The translations under genes and the position numbers were made by a program. Shown piece by piece: positions 8,898 through 19,133 of a DNA stretch of 64,000 nucleotides. Positions within the stretch are counted from its first letter, which is position 1. Each line of letters starts with the position of its first letter. Origin of the DNA: Sedimentibacter acidaminivorans (lineage in GTDB: Bacteria > Bacillota > Clostridia > Tissierellales > Sedimentibacteraceae); the NCBI RefSeq assembly GCF_017873955.1, contig NZ_JAGGKS010000003.1:1-64000 (forward strand), read 5' to 3'. The notes below the pieces were generated by a model. The model ran no database searches and was not told the origin of the DNA. It saw only the letters and a list, made by a program, of their open reading frames with translations.

Positions 8898-9167
8898 ATG
8901 GTTATGACAAAGGAAGAAAAACAACAAATAATTGAGCAGTACAGATTAAATGAAAAGGACACAGGATCTCCTGAGGTACAAATAGCTGTATTGACTTATA
9001 GAATCAATAATTTAACTGAGCATTTAAAGTCAAATAAAAAAGATCACCACTCAAGAAGAGGTCTTTTACAAATGGTTGGTCAAAGAAGAGGTTTTCTTAA
9101 CTATTTAAAAAATACTGAGATTGAAAGATATAGAAGTATTATTGCAAGATTAGGATTAAGAAGATAG
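8898..9167 (+). CDS. rpsO: 30S ribosomal protein S15
   Basis: An 89-aa protein that binds the three-way junction of 16S rRNA helices 20-22. Diagnostic segments are [35 protein letters not shown] and [11 protein letters not shown]. The open frame extends upstream to 8811, but GGAGGT lies 8 nt before the ATG at 8898, which gives the normal length. It is followed by a hairpin and then pnp, the near-universal rpsO-pnp pairing. Confidence 0.98.
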   Translation: MVMTKEEKQQIIEQYRLNEKDTGSPEVQIAVLTYRINNLTEHLKSNKKDHHSRRGLLQMVGQRRGFLNYLKNTEIERYRSIIARLGLRR

Positions 9168-9175
9168 TAAAAACT

Positions 9176-9199
9176 GGAGCGGGGGATTATTCCCGCTCC
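9176..9199 (+). terminator. rpsO-pnp intergenic hairpin
   Basis: GGAGCGGG (9176-9183) and CCCGCTCC (9192-9199) form an 8-bp GC-rich stem with an 8-nt loop, followed by a weak T-rich stretch (GTTGTTTA). It is probably a partial terminator or processing hairpin that lowers pnp relative to rpsO. The pnp ribosome site lies about 18 nt downstream. Confidence 0.75.
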
Positions 9200-9227
9200 G
9201 TTGTTTATAAAAAATAAGGAGGTACTA

Positions 9228-11321
9228 ATGGAGAAAATATTTAAATACATGCTTGCTGGAAAAGAATTGAAAGTAACTACTGGTAAAATAGCAGAACTTA
9301 CAAATGGTTCATGTATAGTTCAGTATGGTGATACAGTTATAATGGCAAATACGGCTGCATCTAAGGAGCCAAGACAAGGTATAGATTTCTTTCCTTTGAG
9401 TGTTGACTATGAGGAAAAACTTTACTCTGTAGGCAAGATTCCAGGAGGTTTTATTAAAAGGGAAGGAAGACCAAGTGAAAAGGCAATACTTACATCACGC
9501 CTTATAGACAGACCACTTCGTCCTTTATTTCCAAAAGGATATAGAAATGATGTAACAGTTATAGTAACAGTATTATCTGTTGATCAAGATTGCTCACCTG
9601 AAATTGCTGGTATGATAGGATCATCTATAGCTTTAACTATATCTGATATACCGTTTGATGGCCCTACAGGAGCTGTAAATGTTGGATTACTTAATGGTGA
9701 ATTAATTTTAAATCCAAATAGCAAACAAAGAGAAACAACAGATTTAGACTTAACAGTAGCAGGAACAAAAGATGCAGTAATGATGGTTGAAGCAGGAGCT
9801 AATGAAATTTCAGAAGCTAAAATGCTTGAAGCTATATTATATGCACACGATGAAATCAAAAAAATATGTGATTTCATTGAAGAAATCAAAGCTGAAGTTG
9901 GAAAAGAAAAAGGTACTTATGTTGCATATGTATGTGACGAAAATATTGAAAAAGAAATCAGAGAATATGCTTCTCCTTTAATCAATGAAGCTATAATTGT
10001 TGAAGATAAACTTGAAAGACAAACAAAAATTGATGCTTTTAAAGCAGATGCTAAAGTAATATTTTTAGAAAAATATCCTGAAAATAGTGTTGACATCGAT
10101 GATGCTTTATACAAAATAGTAAAAGAAAAAGTTAGAGAAAATATTCTTGTTAGAGGTATACGACCAGATAACAGAACAATAGATGAAATTAGAAAAATAT
10201 CATGTGAAGTTGGTTTGCTTCCTAGAACTCATGGTTCAGGACTTTTCACTAGAGGACAGACACAGGTATTAACTGTTGCAACACTTGGTGTTTCAAGTGA
10301 TGAACAAACTATAGATGGTATTTCTGAAGAAACTTCAAAAAGATATATGCATCATTATAATTTCCCATCATATTCAGTTGGTGAAACTAGACCATCACGT
10401 GGTCCTGGAAGAAGAGAAATCGGTCATGGAGCATTGGCAGAAAGAGCATTAGTCCCTGTTATACCAAGCATTGATGATTTCCCATACACGATAAGATTAG
10501 TATCAGAAGTATTAAGCTCAAATGGTTCAACATCACAAGCAAGCGTATGTGGAAGTACTTTATCACTTATGGATGCAGGTGTGCCTATTAAAGCTCCAGT
10601 AGCAGGTGTTGCTATGGGTCTTGTAAAAGAAGGCGACAATGTTGTAGTCCTTACTGACATTCAAGGTATGGAAGATTTCTTAGGTGATATGGACTTTAAA
10701 GTTGCAGGAACTGCCGAAGGTATAACTGCGATACAAATGGATATGAAAGTACATGGTATAGATAAACAAGTATTAACAAATGCTTTAGATAAAGCACATG
10801 TTGGAAGAATGTTTATTCTTGGAAAAATGCTTGCATGTATTGATAAACCAAGAGAAGAAGTTTGCCAGTATGCACCTAAAATAATCAAAATGTCTATTAA
10901 ACCTGATAAAATTAGAGATGTTATCGGTGCTGGTGGCAAGGTAATTAATAAAATTATCGAAGAGACTGGAGTTAAAATCGATATTGAAGATGATGGTTCA
11001 GTTTTAATAGCTGCTGAAAATGTTGAAAGCGCTTATAAAGCTAAAAAAATTATTGAAGATATTATAAAAGAAATTGAAGTAGGCGAAATAATATTAGGTA
11101 AAGTAGTAAGAATAACTACATTTGGTGCATTTGTTGCCCTTACTGATAATAAAGATGGATTGCTTCATATATCACAAATTTCTGATAAGAGAATAAATAA
11201 AGTTGAAGATGTATTGAACATTGGAGATGAAATTCTAGTAAAGGTAACTGAAATTGATCAGCAAGGAAAGATTAAACTTTCTAGAAAAGATGCTCTTAAA
11301 GAAAAAGAAGAAAATAAATAG
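9228..11321 (+). CDS. pnp: Polyribonucleotide nucleotidyltransferase (PNPase)
   Basis: A 697-aa phosphorolytic 3'-5' exoribonuclease that degrades mRNA and can add tails. It has two RNase PH cores (about 1-230 and 320-545; the second contains [14 protein letters not shown] and the segment [16 protein letters not shown]), then a KH domain with [17 protein letters not shown] near 565, and a C-terminal S1 domain with [22 protein letters not shown] lies 6 nt before the ATG at 9228; an in-frame codon at 9201 has no ribosome site. Length is normal. It is co-transcribed with rpsO. Confidence 0.98.
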   Translation: MEKIFKYMLAGKELKVTTGKIAELTNGSCIVQYGDTVIMANTAASKEPRQGIDFFPLSVDYEEKLYSVGKIPGGFIKREGRPSEKAILTSRLIDRPLRPLFPKGYRNDVTVIVTVLSVDQDCSPEIAGMIGSSIALTISDIPFDGPTGAVNVGLLNGELILNPNSKQRETTDLDLTVAGTKDAVMMVEAGANEISEAKMLEAILYAHDEIKKICDFIEEIKAEVGKEKGTYVAYVCDENIEKEIREYASPLINEAIIVEDKLERQTKIDAFKADAKVIFLEKYPENSVDIDDALYKIVKEKVRENILVRGIRPDNRTIDEIRKISCEVGLLPRTHGSGLFTRGQTQVLTVATLGVSSDEQTIDGISEETSKRYMHHYNFPSYSVGETRPSRGPGRREIGHGALAERALVPVIPSIDDFPYTIRLVSEVLSSNGSTSQASVCGSTLSLMDAGVPIKAPVAGVAMGLVKEGDNVVVLTDIQGMEDFLGDMDFKVAGTAEGITAIQMDMKVHGIDKQVLTNALDKAHVGRMFILGKMLACIDKPREEVCQYAPKIIKMSIKPDKIRDVIGAGGKVINKIIEETGVKIDIEDDGSVLIAAENVESAYKAKKIIEDIIKEIEVGEIILGKVVRITTFGAFVALTDNKDGLLHISQISDKRINKVEDVLNIGDEILVKVTEIDQQGKIKLSRKDALKEKEENK

Positions 11322-11344
11322 TCTAAATAATTATTAAACATAAG

Positions 11345-11386
11345 ATAACAAATATCATTTAATGTATATGAAATTTGTTATTTTTT
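11345..11386 (+). terminator. Terminator of rpsO-pnp
   Basis: ATAACAAAT (11345-11353) pairs with ATTTGTTAT (11373-11381) and is followed by a run of T. This is an AT-rich but well-formed intrinsic terminator 24 bp after pnp. Confidence 0.75.
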
Positions 11387-11406
11387 ATTGTAATTTATGT
11401 AAAAAT

Positions 11407-11435
11407 TTGCTATTATAAAATAACTATGTTATAAA
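11407..11435 (+). promoter_or_regulatory. Possible promoter before the NodB-fold gene
   Basis: TTGCTA (11407-11412) and TATAAA (11430-11435) are 17 bp apart and lie between the pnp terminator and the next gene. The region is so AT-rich that chance matches are likely. Confidence 0.4.
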
Positions 11436-11496
11436 AAATATTATATATCATAAATAAACTCTATTAATAATACATATAATTAAAAGGGGGATTTTT

Positions 11497-12231
11497 ATGA
11501 GATTTTTTTGTAATGGTATAGTATTTATAAGAAGGATTATTATAATAGTTTTTATAATCATAATTATTATTTTGCTTATAATTGGAAGAATAAACTCAAA
11601 GAAAATGAGGGTATTCAACGAAGATGTAAATGATGGATTTGTTATTCAAAGAGGAACTAGTGATGATAAAATAGTATCATTTGCATGCAATGTTGATTGG
11701 GGCAATGAGTATATAGATTCAATACTTAACATGCTTGATAAATATGATGTTAAAATTACATTTTTTATTACTGGAAGGTGGGCTTATGAATATCCAGGTA
11801 TAGCTCAAAAAATTGCTTCCCGTGGTCATGAAATAGGTAATAATGGATATTATAATAAATCATACGGGAACTTATCATATGATGATGCACTTTTAGATAT
11901 AAAAAAATCAGATGAATTACTTAGGGAATTGACAGAATATGATATTAAGCTTTTTTCACCGCCGTCTAGTTCTTATAATGATAATGTAATAAAAGCAGCT
12001 ATTAATTTAGGATACCCAGGAATAGTAATAGCATCTATTGATACAATGGATTGGAAAAAAAATATTACAGCAGATGATGTTTATAAAAATATTCTAAATA
12101 AAATTAATGGTGGAGATATAATTTTGATACATCCTACTAAAAGTACTTCAGATTCTCTAAGTAATATAATTGGAGAATTACTAATACAACATTATAAAAT
12201 TTTACCTATAAGCGAAATGTTAAAAAAATAA
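11497..12231 (+). CDS. YlxY-like NodB-fold protein, probably without deacetylase activity
   Basis: A 244-aa membrane-anchored protein: a long N-terminal hydrophobic helix (about 8-30) followed by an extracytoplasmic polysaccharide-deacetylase (NodB) domain. The fold is clear (KITFFITGRWAYEYP, IASRGHEIGNN, DTMDWKK, GGDIILIHP), but the catalytic motifs are altered. The usual metal-binding HxxxH after HEIGN is replaced by NNGYYNK, the first Asp motif reads NVDWG, and the RxPxG motif reads SPPSSSY. Its place between pnp and mlpA matches Bacillus ylxY, linked to sporulation. It is probably a non-catalytic sugar-binding homologue; that is inference. Confidence 0.8.
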   Translation: MRFFCNGIVFIRRIIIIVFIIIIIILLIIGRINSKKMRVFNEDVNDGFVIQRGTSDDKIVSFACNVDWGNEYIDSILNMLDKYDVKITFFITGRWAYEYPGIAQKIASRGHEIGNNGYYNKSYGNLSYDDALLDIKKSDELLRELTEYDIKLFSPPSSSYNDNVIKAAINLGYPGIVIASIDTMDWKKNITADDVYKNILNKINGGDIILIHPTKSTSDSLSNIIGELLIQHYKILPISEMLKK

Positions 12232-12271
12232 TAATAAGATTAATACACTAGAATTTACATACGGAGGAAAT

Positions 12272-13552
12272 ATGATAAACAAATATACACTAGATAATGG
12301 ATTGAGAATAGTTGCAGAAAAAATAGATTATGTAAAATCAGCTTCTATTGGAATATGGGTTAAGGTTGGTTCTAATAATGAGGATAATGATACGAATGGA
12401 TTATCTCATTTTATCGAGCATATGCTTTTTAAAGGAACAGAAAATAGGAAAGCTAATAAAATAGCAGAAGATATAGATAATATAGGTGGTCAAATAAATG
12501 CATTTACTAGCAAAGAATACACTTGCTTTTATGTTAAAGTATTAGATGAAAATATAAATGATGCGGTTGATGTATTATCTGATATGTTTTTTAACTCTTT
12601 ATTTCAACAAGAAGAAATAGAAAAAGAAATTTCAGTTGTAATAGAAGAAATAAAGATGTATGAAGATTCACCAGAGGATGTGGTTCATGATAAAATAACT
12701 GAAATTGTTTTTGATAAAAGTCCAATGGCATATAGTATCCTTGGTACAGAAAAGAACTTAAGAACATTTAATACAAAAAAAGTTATAGATTTTATGAGAA
12801 AGAATTATTCTCCATACAATACAGTAATGGCAATTGCAGGGAATTTTGATGAAGAAAACTTTATAGAATTAATAAAAGATAAATTTGAGCATTGGCAGAA
12901 TGAAAATGCTTCTTTAATTTATATGGACGGTGAATATGAAAGAAAAATTATAGGGGTTAATAAAGAATTAGAACAGCTTCATATGTGTATAGGAAATAAA
13001 ACTATTGGAAGACATGATCCTTATTACTATCCATTATTAGTTTTAAACAATATATTTGGCGGTACTATGAGTTCGCGAATTTTTCAAGAAGTTAGAGAAA
13101 AAAAGGGACTTGTTTATTCAATTTATTCTTTTGTTTCTAATTATACAAATAGTGGGATTTTTAGTATCTATGCAGGAATGTCCTATGACCAAGTAGAAGA
13201 TGCTTTAAGAACAATTTTTAAAGAAATGACAAGCATGAAAAATGGAAATATTACTTTAGAGGAATTTAATCGTGCTAAACAACAGATAAAAGGAAATTAT
13301 ATCTTAGGTCTTGAAAGTACATCGAGTAGGATGTCTTCTATTGGTAGAAGAGAACTTATATACGATGAGGTTGTATATCCTGAAGATATAATAAAAAGTA
13401 TTAATGATGTAAAGTATGAAGATGTATTAAAAATAACTAATGATTTGTTTGATATTAATAAATTGAGTATTACTTACACTGGAAATTTAAATAAACATAA
13501 AGATTTAGATGATAAAATTAATAAAATACTAGGAGAAGATTATGAAAGTTAA
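12272..13552 (+). CDS. mlpA: M16 family zinc protease (MlpA/YmxG-like)
   Basis: A 426-aa peptidase of the M16 (pitrilysin/processing peptidase) family. The inverted zinc motif HFIEH lies near residue 48, and the distal glutamate lies in [15 protein letters not shown]. The second half carries the typical [25 protein letters not shown] region of the inactive-like domain. No signal peptide is seen, so it is cytoplasmic. GGAGG precedes the ATG. It overlaps dut by 11 nt. The order ylxY-mlpA-ymxH is conserved in Firmicutes. Confidence 0.95.
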   Translation: MINKYTLDNGLRIVAEKIDYVKSASIGIWVKVGSNNEDNDTNGLSHFIEHMLFKGTENRKANKIAEDIDNIGGQINAFTSKEYTCFYVKVLDENINDAVDVLSDMFFNSLFQQEEIEKEISVVIEEIKMYEDSPEDVVHDKITEIVFDKSPMAYSILGTEKNLRTFNTKKVIDFMRKNYSPYNTVMAIAGNFDEENFIELIKDKFEHWQNENASLIYMDGEYERKIIGVNKELEQLHMCIGNKTIGRHDPYYYPLLVLNNIFGGTMSSRIFQEVREKKGLVYSIYSFVSNYTNSGIFSIYAGMSYDQVEDALRTIFKEMTSMKNGNITLEEFNRAKQQIKGNYILGLESTSSRMSSIGRRELIYDEVVYPEDIIKSINDVKYEDVLKITNDLFDINKLSITYTGNLNKHKDLDDKINKILGEDYES

Positions 13553-13973
13553 GATTGTAAAGAAAAACCAGTTTAAACTGCCAGAGTATGAAACAAAGGG
13601 TTCAGCAGGAGTTGACCTACAAGCAAATGTTGATTGTGCTGTAATATTAAAACCTATGGAAAGAAAGTTGATACCAACAGGATTGTTTGCTGAGATACCA
13701 GAAGGTTATGAAGCTCAAGTAAGGGCAAGAAGTGGTCTTGCAATAAAACATGGAATAAGCTTAGTAAATGGTATTGGTACTATAGATTCTGACTATAGGG
13801 GTGAAATAAAAGTTATTTTAATAAATCTTGGAAATGAAGATTTTACTATTAATAGTGGTGATAGAATAGCACAGATGGTTTTTATAAAGCATGAACAGGC
13901 AGATTTTGAATTAGTAGAAGAACTGAATGACACTGAAAGAGGTTCAGGAGGATTTGGACATACAGGAGTATAA
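13542..13973 (+). CDS. dut: Deoxyuridine 5'-triphosphate nucleotidohydrolase (dUTPase)
   Basis: A 143-aa trimeric dUTPase that splits dUTP into dUMP and pyrophosphate, keeping uracil out of DNA. All five family motifs are visible in order: [34 protein letters not shown] and the C-terminal [10 protein letters not shown]. Length is normal. Its start lies inside the end of mlpA (11-nt overlap), so translation is probably coupled. Confidence 0.97.
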   Translation: MKVKIVKKNQFKLPEYETKGSAGVDLQANVDCAVILKPMERKLIPTGLFAEIPEGYEAQVRARSGLAIKHGISLVNGIGTIDSDYRGEIKVILINLGNEDFTINSGDRIAQMVFIKHEQADFELVEELNDTERGSGGFGHTGV

Positions 13974-13992
13974 AAATATTAGGGGGATTTTT

Positions 13993-14226
13993 ATGAAGCT
14001 GAGTGAATTGTATAATAAGGAAATAATAAATATTGATACCGGAGAAAACTTGGGAATATTTGGTGATTGCGATTTGATTATTGACGAAAAGACTGGAGAA
14101 ATAATAAATTTTGTTTCAGGACAATCAACTGGATTTGGATTTTTTAAGGAACAAAAGAGAAAAGAAGTAATGTGGAAAAGCATAAAAAAAATAGGTAGTG
14201 ATATGATAATAATTGAAAATGAATAA
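13993..14226 (+). CDS. ymxH: YlmC/YmxH-family PRC-barrel protein
   Basis: A 77-aa PRC-barrel protein of the YlmC/YmxH family, often linked to sporulation in Firmicutes; its molecular role is unknown. The core reads MKLSELYNKEIINIDTGENL followed by GDCDLIIDEKTGEI. The open frame starts earlier at 13927, but AGGGGGA lies 7 nt before the ATG at 13993, giving the normal family length. It follows dut by 19 bp and ends before a strong terminator, closing the ylxY-mlpA-dut-ymxH unit. Confidence 0.85.
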   Translation: MKLSELYNKEIINIDTGENLGIFGDCDLIIDEKTGEIINFVSGQSTGFGFFKEQKRKEVMWKSIKKIGSDMIIIENE

Positions 14227-14245
14227 AATATTAATTAATTAGAGA

Positions 14246-14283
14246 AATAATATATATTTAGCTTAATATATATTATTTTTATT
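14246..14283 (+). terminator. Terminator after ymxH
   Basis: AATAATATATATT (14246-14258) and AATATATATTATT (14265-14277) form a perfect 13-bp stem with a 6-nt loop and a following T-run. Confidence 0.8.
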
Positions 14284-14355
14284 ATGTATAAAATAAATAA
14301 AATTCCAAAGAATAATCATGAAGGAATAACCTGATTATTTAATTTGGAGGATATA

Positions 14356-15213
14356 ATGGCAAACAATAATATTGAGCAATCTATATACAACAAAATTAGT
14401 AAAGAATTAAATAGTACAAATCAACAAATGTTCAATAATCAAATGCAAAATACTAGCAAACAGCCAAAATTTAATGCTAGACAGGAAAGTTTAAATAATA
14501 ATCAAATTTTTAATAAGCAAAAAGGAGATAATAACAATAATGATTCTGATGAATCAATTGAAAATGTTAAACAATTAGGAAGTGTAACTGATGTAAATCC
14601 AGTTAAAGATATTTGTTTTATAAGTATTATAGGTGAAATAGAGGGACACACTTCTTTACCACCACAAAGCAAAACTACAAAGTATGAGCATATTATACCA
14701 ATGATAATAGGTGCAGAGATGGACCCTGAAATTAAAGGAATTCTACTTTTGATAAATACAGTAGGTGGTGATGTGGAAGCCGGTCTAGCTATTTCAGAGT
14801 TAGTTTCAAGCATATCAAAACCAACTGTGTCATTAGTGTTAGGTGGTGGACACAGCATTGGAACAGCCCTTGCTGTATCAGCGAAATACTCTATGATTGT
14901 ACCAACAGGAACTATGACAATACATCCAATTAGAACAAATGGATTTGTAATTGGAGTACCTCAAACATTTAGATACTTCCAAAAGATGCAAGAACGTATA
15001 ACTAACTTTATTGTAAATAATTCGAATGTAAATAGAGATGCCTTATTGCAATATATGTATGATACTGATGAAATCGCAAATGATGTTGGAACAGTTTTAA
15101 ATGGAGATGAAGTAGTTGATATTGGTCTTATTAATGAAATAGGTGGATTTAGTGCTGCAATGAGTGTATTGCGTAATTTAATAGACAATAATGAACAACA
15201 ACAAAATAATTAA
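14356..15213 (+). CDS. tepA: ClpP-like serine protease of the TepA type
   Basis: A 285-aa cytosolic ClpP/crotonase-fold protein like Bacillus TepA, which degrades signal-peptide remnants or spore-related substrates. The catalytic core is GGDVEAGLAISELV, then the Ser motif GGGHSIGTALA near residue 175, and the His segment GTMTIHPI. The first 75 residues are a low-complexity Asn/Gln-rich tail not typical of the core fold. GGAGG before the ATG at 14356 sets the start. Its place just before ftsK/spoIIIE matches Bacillus gene order. Confidence 0.88.
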   Translation: MANNNIEQSIYNKISKELNSTNQQMFNNQMQNTSKQPKFNARQESLNNNQIFNKQKGDNNNNDSDESIENVKQLGSVTDVNPVKDICFISIIGEIEGHTSLPPQSKTTKYEHIIPMIIGAEMDPEIKGILLLINTVGGDVEAGLAISELVSSISKPTVSLVLGGGHSIGTALAVSAKYSMIVPTGTMTIHPIRTNGFVIGVPQTFRYFQKMQERITNFIVNNSNVNRDALLQYMYDTDEIANDVGTVLNGDEVVDIGLINEIGGFSAAMSVLRNLIDNNEQQQNN

Positions 15214-15252
15214 ATAGTAGAATATATATAACTGAATACTATTAAATAATAA

Positions 15253-15282
15253 TTGCGAATTAGCAATATTGTATGATATAAT
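15253..15282 (+). promoter_or_regulatory. Probable promoter of ftsK-rimO-pgsA
   Basis: TTGCGA (15253-15258) and TATAAT (15277-15282) are 18 bp apart with an extended -10 TG at 15274-15275, about 50 bp before ftsK. Confidence 0.55.
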
Positions 15283-15333
15283 CATAATATAAAAGAAATA
15301 TTTAGGGGGACAATATTTTTAAAGGTGGATGAA

Positions 15334-17805
15334 ATGGCTAAAGCACAAAACAATGAAACAAAACAAAAAAGTGCTGTTAAAAAAACAGCACAAAAAAGAA
15401 GTACAAGCACGACTAAAAAAACTAGTGATGCAAAGCTTCAACTTTTAAAAAAAGAAATTTCAGGTATATTTATTATTGCGTTTGCAGTGTTTTTAATTTT
15501 TATTACACATAAGGAATCTCAAACAGGAATAATAGGAAAAACAATTAATGTATTTATAATATCTTTATTAGGAAAAGGAGCAAATGTACTTCCATATGCA
15601 ATATTATTAATAGGAGTTATGAGACTTTTAAATATTGTTATATTGGATGATAAAAATCAAATTATAGCAGTATTTGGTTTTTTTGTTTGTTATATAATGT
15701 ATACTGCATTAATGGATACCAGAATATATACAATGCTTGTTGGAGTTGTTAATTTTAAAGAAATGATCACTAGTTCAATTTTCTTTGGAAAAAGTAATTT
15801 AGGTGGGGGAATTCTTGGTAATATACTTACATACATATGTGTTAAGCTTCTTGGAAAAAATGGAACCATAATAATATTAGGGACCATGATATTTACATTT
15901 ACCATACTCATTACAAATCAAAGTATTATTGGTGGGGCAACAAAAATAATAAATTGTATAAAGAAAATATTAAAAACTATATATAACTTTATATTTATTG
16001 AATTTGATTATGATGATAGTGATGAAAAATTAAATAAAAAAGTTAAAAAGTATAAAAATAGTAATAAAATTATAGAAAATAACGTTGATTCTGATGAAAA
16101 TATTCGAGTTTTTGACTATTCAAATAATCAAAAATTAAATAGCGAAATTACTCAATTAAAAATAGATGGATTGAAAAAAGCAGATATAATTAAAGATTCT
16201 TTTGGTGTTAATGATGAAAATAAAGTTGATTGTCCAATCGAACAATCTGAAAGTGAAATTAAAAAAGAAATCCCATCTAAAGATGGATCAAAAAAAACTG
16301 TTAAGGATAATAAGTTTGTTGAAAAAGAAATTACAGATGATATTATTAATATCGCTGGCAATCCATCAGAAAATTTAATAAAATACAAGCTTCCATCACC
16401 AACATTATTAGACCCTACTCCAGGACATGTGAAGGGAGATAAAGAGGATCTTCGAAAAGAGGCTGAAAAGCTTATTGAAACATTATCTAACTTCAATATA
16501 CAATGCAATATATTACAAATAAACAAAGGACCTACTATAACAAGATATGAACTTCAACCTGCACCTGGAATTAAAGTTAGTAGAATAACTAGTCTAACAA
16601 ATGATTTAGCTTTAAGCTTAGCTACATCAGAAATAAGAATTGAAGCACCAATACCAGGTAAATCAGCTATAGGTATTGAAGTTCCGAATAAAGTTAAAAC
16701 AAGTGTATTCTTGAGAAATCTTATTGAATCTAAAGATTATAAATCAGTAAATACTAATATACCATTTGCACTTGGAAAAGACATAGCAGGCAAAAATATA
16801 ATAGCAAGTATAGAAAAAATGCCACATCTTCTCATTGCAGGTGCTACGGGTTCAGGAAAAAGTGTGTGTATAAATTCATTAATAATGAGTATTCTTTATC
16901 GTGCTAAACCAGATGAAGTTAAACTTATATTAATTGATCCAAAGGTTGTTGAACTTAGCATTTATAATGGAATACCACATTTGTTAATACCAGTTGTTAC
17001 AGACCCACGAAAAGCTTCAAATGCTTTAAATTGGGCGGTTTCAGAGATGACAAATAGATATAAGTTGTTTGCACAAAATAGCGTGAGAGATATTTTATCA
17101 TATAATGATAAAATGGTTAAAGACGGATTTGATAAAATGCCTCAAATTGTTATTGTTATAGATGAACTTGCGGATTTAATGGCAGTTGCTTCTTCAGAAG
17201 TTGAGGAATGTATAACAAGAATCGCTCAGCTTGCTAGAGCATGCGGTATACATTTGGTTATAGCCACTCAGAGGCCTTCTGTGGATGTTATAACAGGTGT
17301 TATCAAAGCAAATATACCATCAAGAATTGCTTTTGCTGTGTCTTCATATATTGATTCTAGGACCATTCTAGATACAAGTGGAGCAGAAAAACTCCTTGGT
17401 AAAGGTGATATGCTATATCATCCAATGGGAATGGCAAAACCAATTAGAATACAAGGTACTTTTATATCGGATGATGAAATAAAGCGTGTCGTAGATAATA
17501 TAAGAGAACAACAAATAGAAATTAAAACACAAAAATCTAATGAAATAATTGAAGAAATAGAAAAGACACCAACTCCAAAAGAAAAAGTTGATGAGTTTTT
17601 AGAACAAGCAGTTGAAATGGTAGTAAACGAAGGTCAAGCATCTGCATCTTATATTCAAAGAAAATTTAAAGTTGGATATTCAAGAGCTGCTAGGATTATA
17701 GACCAGTTAGAAGAAAGAGGTATCGTAGGTGGACATGAAGGAAGTAAACCTAGGAAAGTATTAATTACAAAAGAGGAATTAGAAGAAATGAAAGGAAACC
17801 AATAA
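15334..17805 (+). CDS. ftsK: DNA translocase FtsK/SpoIIIE
   Basis: An 823-aa septal DNA pump that moves chromosomal DNA through the closing septum. It has a basic N-terminal tail, about four membrane helices (about 35-210), an acidic/charged linker (about 225-340), the translocase motor with Walker A GATGSGKSVCINSL near 503 and the segment IDELADLMAVASSEVEE, then a C-terminal winged-helix gamma domain (SYIQRKFKVGYSRAARIID) that reads KOPS/SRS-type sequences. GTG at 15325 is possible, but AAAGGTGG favours the ATG at 15334. It overlaps rimO by one base. Confidence 0.96.
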   Translation: MAKAQNNETKQKSAVKKTAQKRSTSTTKKTSDAKLQLLKKEISGIFIIAFAVFLIFITHKESQTGIIGKTINVFIISLLGKGANVLPYAILLIGVMRLLNIVILDDKNQIIAVFGFFVCYIMYTALMDTRIYTMLVGVVNFKEMITSSIFFGKSNLGGGILGNILTYICVKLLGKNGTIIILGTMIFTFTILITNQSIIGGATKIINCIKKILKTIYNFIFIEFDYDDSDEKLNKKVKKYKNSNKIIENNVDSDENIRVFDYSNNQKLNSEITQLKIDGLKKADIIKDSFGVNDENKVDCPIEQSESEIKKEIPSKDGSKKTVKDNKFVEKEITDDIINIAGNPSENLIKYKLPSPTLLDPTPGHVKGDKEDLRKEAEKLIETLSNFNIQCNILQINKGPTITRYELQPAPGIKVSRITSLTNDLALSLATSEIRIEAPIPGKSAIGIEVPNKVKTSVFLRNLIESKDYKSVNTNIPFALGKDIAGKNIIASIEKMPHLLIAGATGSGKSVCINSLIMSILYRAKPDEVKLILIDPKVVELSIYNGIPHLLIPVVTDPRKASNALNWAVSEMTNRYKLFAQNSVRDILSYNDKMVKDGFDKMPQIVIVIDELADLMAVASSEVEECITRIAQLARACGIHLVIATQRPSVDVITGVIKANIPSRIAFAVSSYIDSRTILDTSGAEKLLGKGDMLYHPMGMAKPIRIQGTFISDDEIKRVVDNIREQQIEIKTQKSNEIIEEIEKTPTPKEKVDEFLEQAVEMVVNEGQASASYIQRKFKVGYSRAARIIDQLEERGIVGGHEGSKPRKVLITKEELEEMKGNQ

Positions 17806-19133
17806 TGAAAAAAATATATGTTGAGTCACTTGGTTGTTCAAAAAATCTTGTGGATTCAGAAAATATAATAGGGATTTTGTCAAATAAGGGGTATGAAGTT
17901 ACCGAATACGCTGATAAAGCAGACTATATAATAATAAATACTTGTTCGTTTATAAACGATGCAAAAGAAGAGTCAATTAATTCCATAATAAGTGCAGTGC
18001 AAATAAAAAGCGAAGAAAAGAAAAAAATATCAATAATAGTTACAGGCTGCTTATCTCAGCGCTACGGTGAAGATCTAAAAAAAGAGATTCCTGAAATAGA
18101 TATTATTATAGGAACAACTGGATTCCAGAACATTGACGAGTTCATTGAAAAATATGAAAAAGAAAAAAATATAATATGTGATGTAACTATTGATTATGAA
18201 ATAAAAGAAGATTTGCCAAGAAATATGTTAACACCAAATTATTACGCATATCTTAAAATATCTGAGGGATGCGATAATCATTGCACGTATTGTGTTATCC
18301 CTAAATTAAGGGGTAAATATAGAAGTAGAAAAATTGAAAATATTGTAAATGAAGCAAAAATACTCGCAGAACAAGGTGTAAAAGAAATAATTCTTATAGC
18401 ACAGGATACAAGTAAATATGGTGTTGATTTATATAAAGAGAAAAAACTACATGAATTAATTAAGCAATTATCCGATATAAAAGGTATAGAGTGGATTAGA
18501 ATTCATTATTTATATCCTGAAGATATTTATGATGAATTGATAAACGAATTTAAAAATAATGATAAACTTCTTAACTATTTTGATATACCACTTCAACATG
18601 TGAATGATGATATTTTAAAGAGAATGAATAGAAAAACAAATAAACAGCAGATAGTTGACCTTATTACGAAAATAAAAAAAGAAGTGGATGGTGCAGTAAT
18701 TAGAACTTCTCTTATAACTGGATTTCCAGGTGAAACAGAAGAGAATCATGAGGAATTAAAAACATTTTTAGAAGAGTATAAATTAGATAGGGTAGGTATA
18801 TTTAAATATTCAAGAGAAGAAAATACACCAGCTTATAAGTTTCCAAATCAAATAAGTGAAGAAACGATGGAAATAAGACATGGTGAATTAATGGAACTGC
18901 AACAAAGTATTTCATATGAAAAGAACTTTAATAAAGTAGGGAATGTTTACGATGTTTTAATTGAGGAACATGATATTGAAAAAATATATATAGGTAGAAC
19001 ATATATGGATTCAGTTGATATTGATGGTTGTGTATATGTAACATCAGATAAAAAGTTAACTATAGGCAACATGTATAAAGTTAAAATAAATGATGCCTTA
19101 GAATATGATTTAATAGGAGATGTGATTCTATGA
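17805..19133 (+). CDS. rimO: Ribosomal protein S12 methylthiotransferase RimO
   Basis: A 442-aa radical-SAM enzyme that adds a methylthio group to a conserved Asp of ribosomal protein S12. The N-terminal MTTase domain has ESLGCSKNLVDSE and the cysteines NTCSF and TGCLSQRYG. The radical-SAM cluster motif GCDNHCTYCVIP lies near residue 155. A C-terminal TRAM domain follows. ESLGCSKN and the LYPEDI segment separate it from MiaB, which is also in this window. It overlaps ftsK by 1 nt and pgsA by 4 nt (ATGA). Confidence 0.96.
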   Translation: MKKIYVESLGCSKNLVDSENIIGILSNKGYEVTEYADKADYIIINTCSFINDAKEESINSIISAVQIKSEEKKKISIIVTGCLSQRYGEDLKKEIPEIDIIIGTTGFQNIDEFIEKYEKEKNIICDVTIDYEIKEDLPRNMLTPNYYAYLKISEGCDNHCTYCVIPKLRGKYRSRKIENIVNEAKILAEQGVKEIILIAQDTSKYGVDLYKEKKLHELIKQLSDIKGIEWIRIHYLYPEDIYDELINEFKNNDKLLNYFDIPLQHVNDDILKRMNRKTNKQQIVDLITKIKKEVDGAVIRTSLITGFPGETEENHEELKTFLEEYKLDRVGIFKYSREENTPAYKFPNQISEETMEIRHGELMELQQSISYEKNFNKVGNVYDVLIEEHDIEKIYIGRTYMDSVDIDGCVYVTSDKKLTIGNMYKVKINDALEYDLIGDVIL

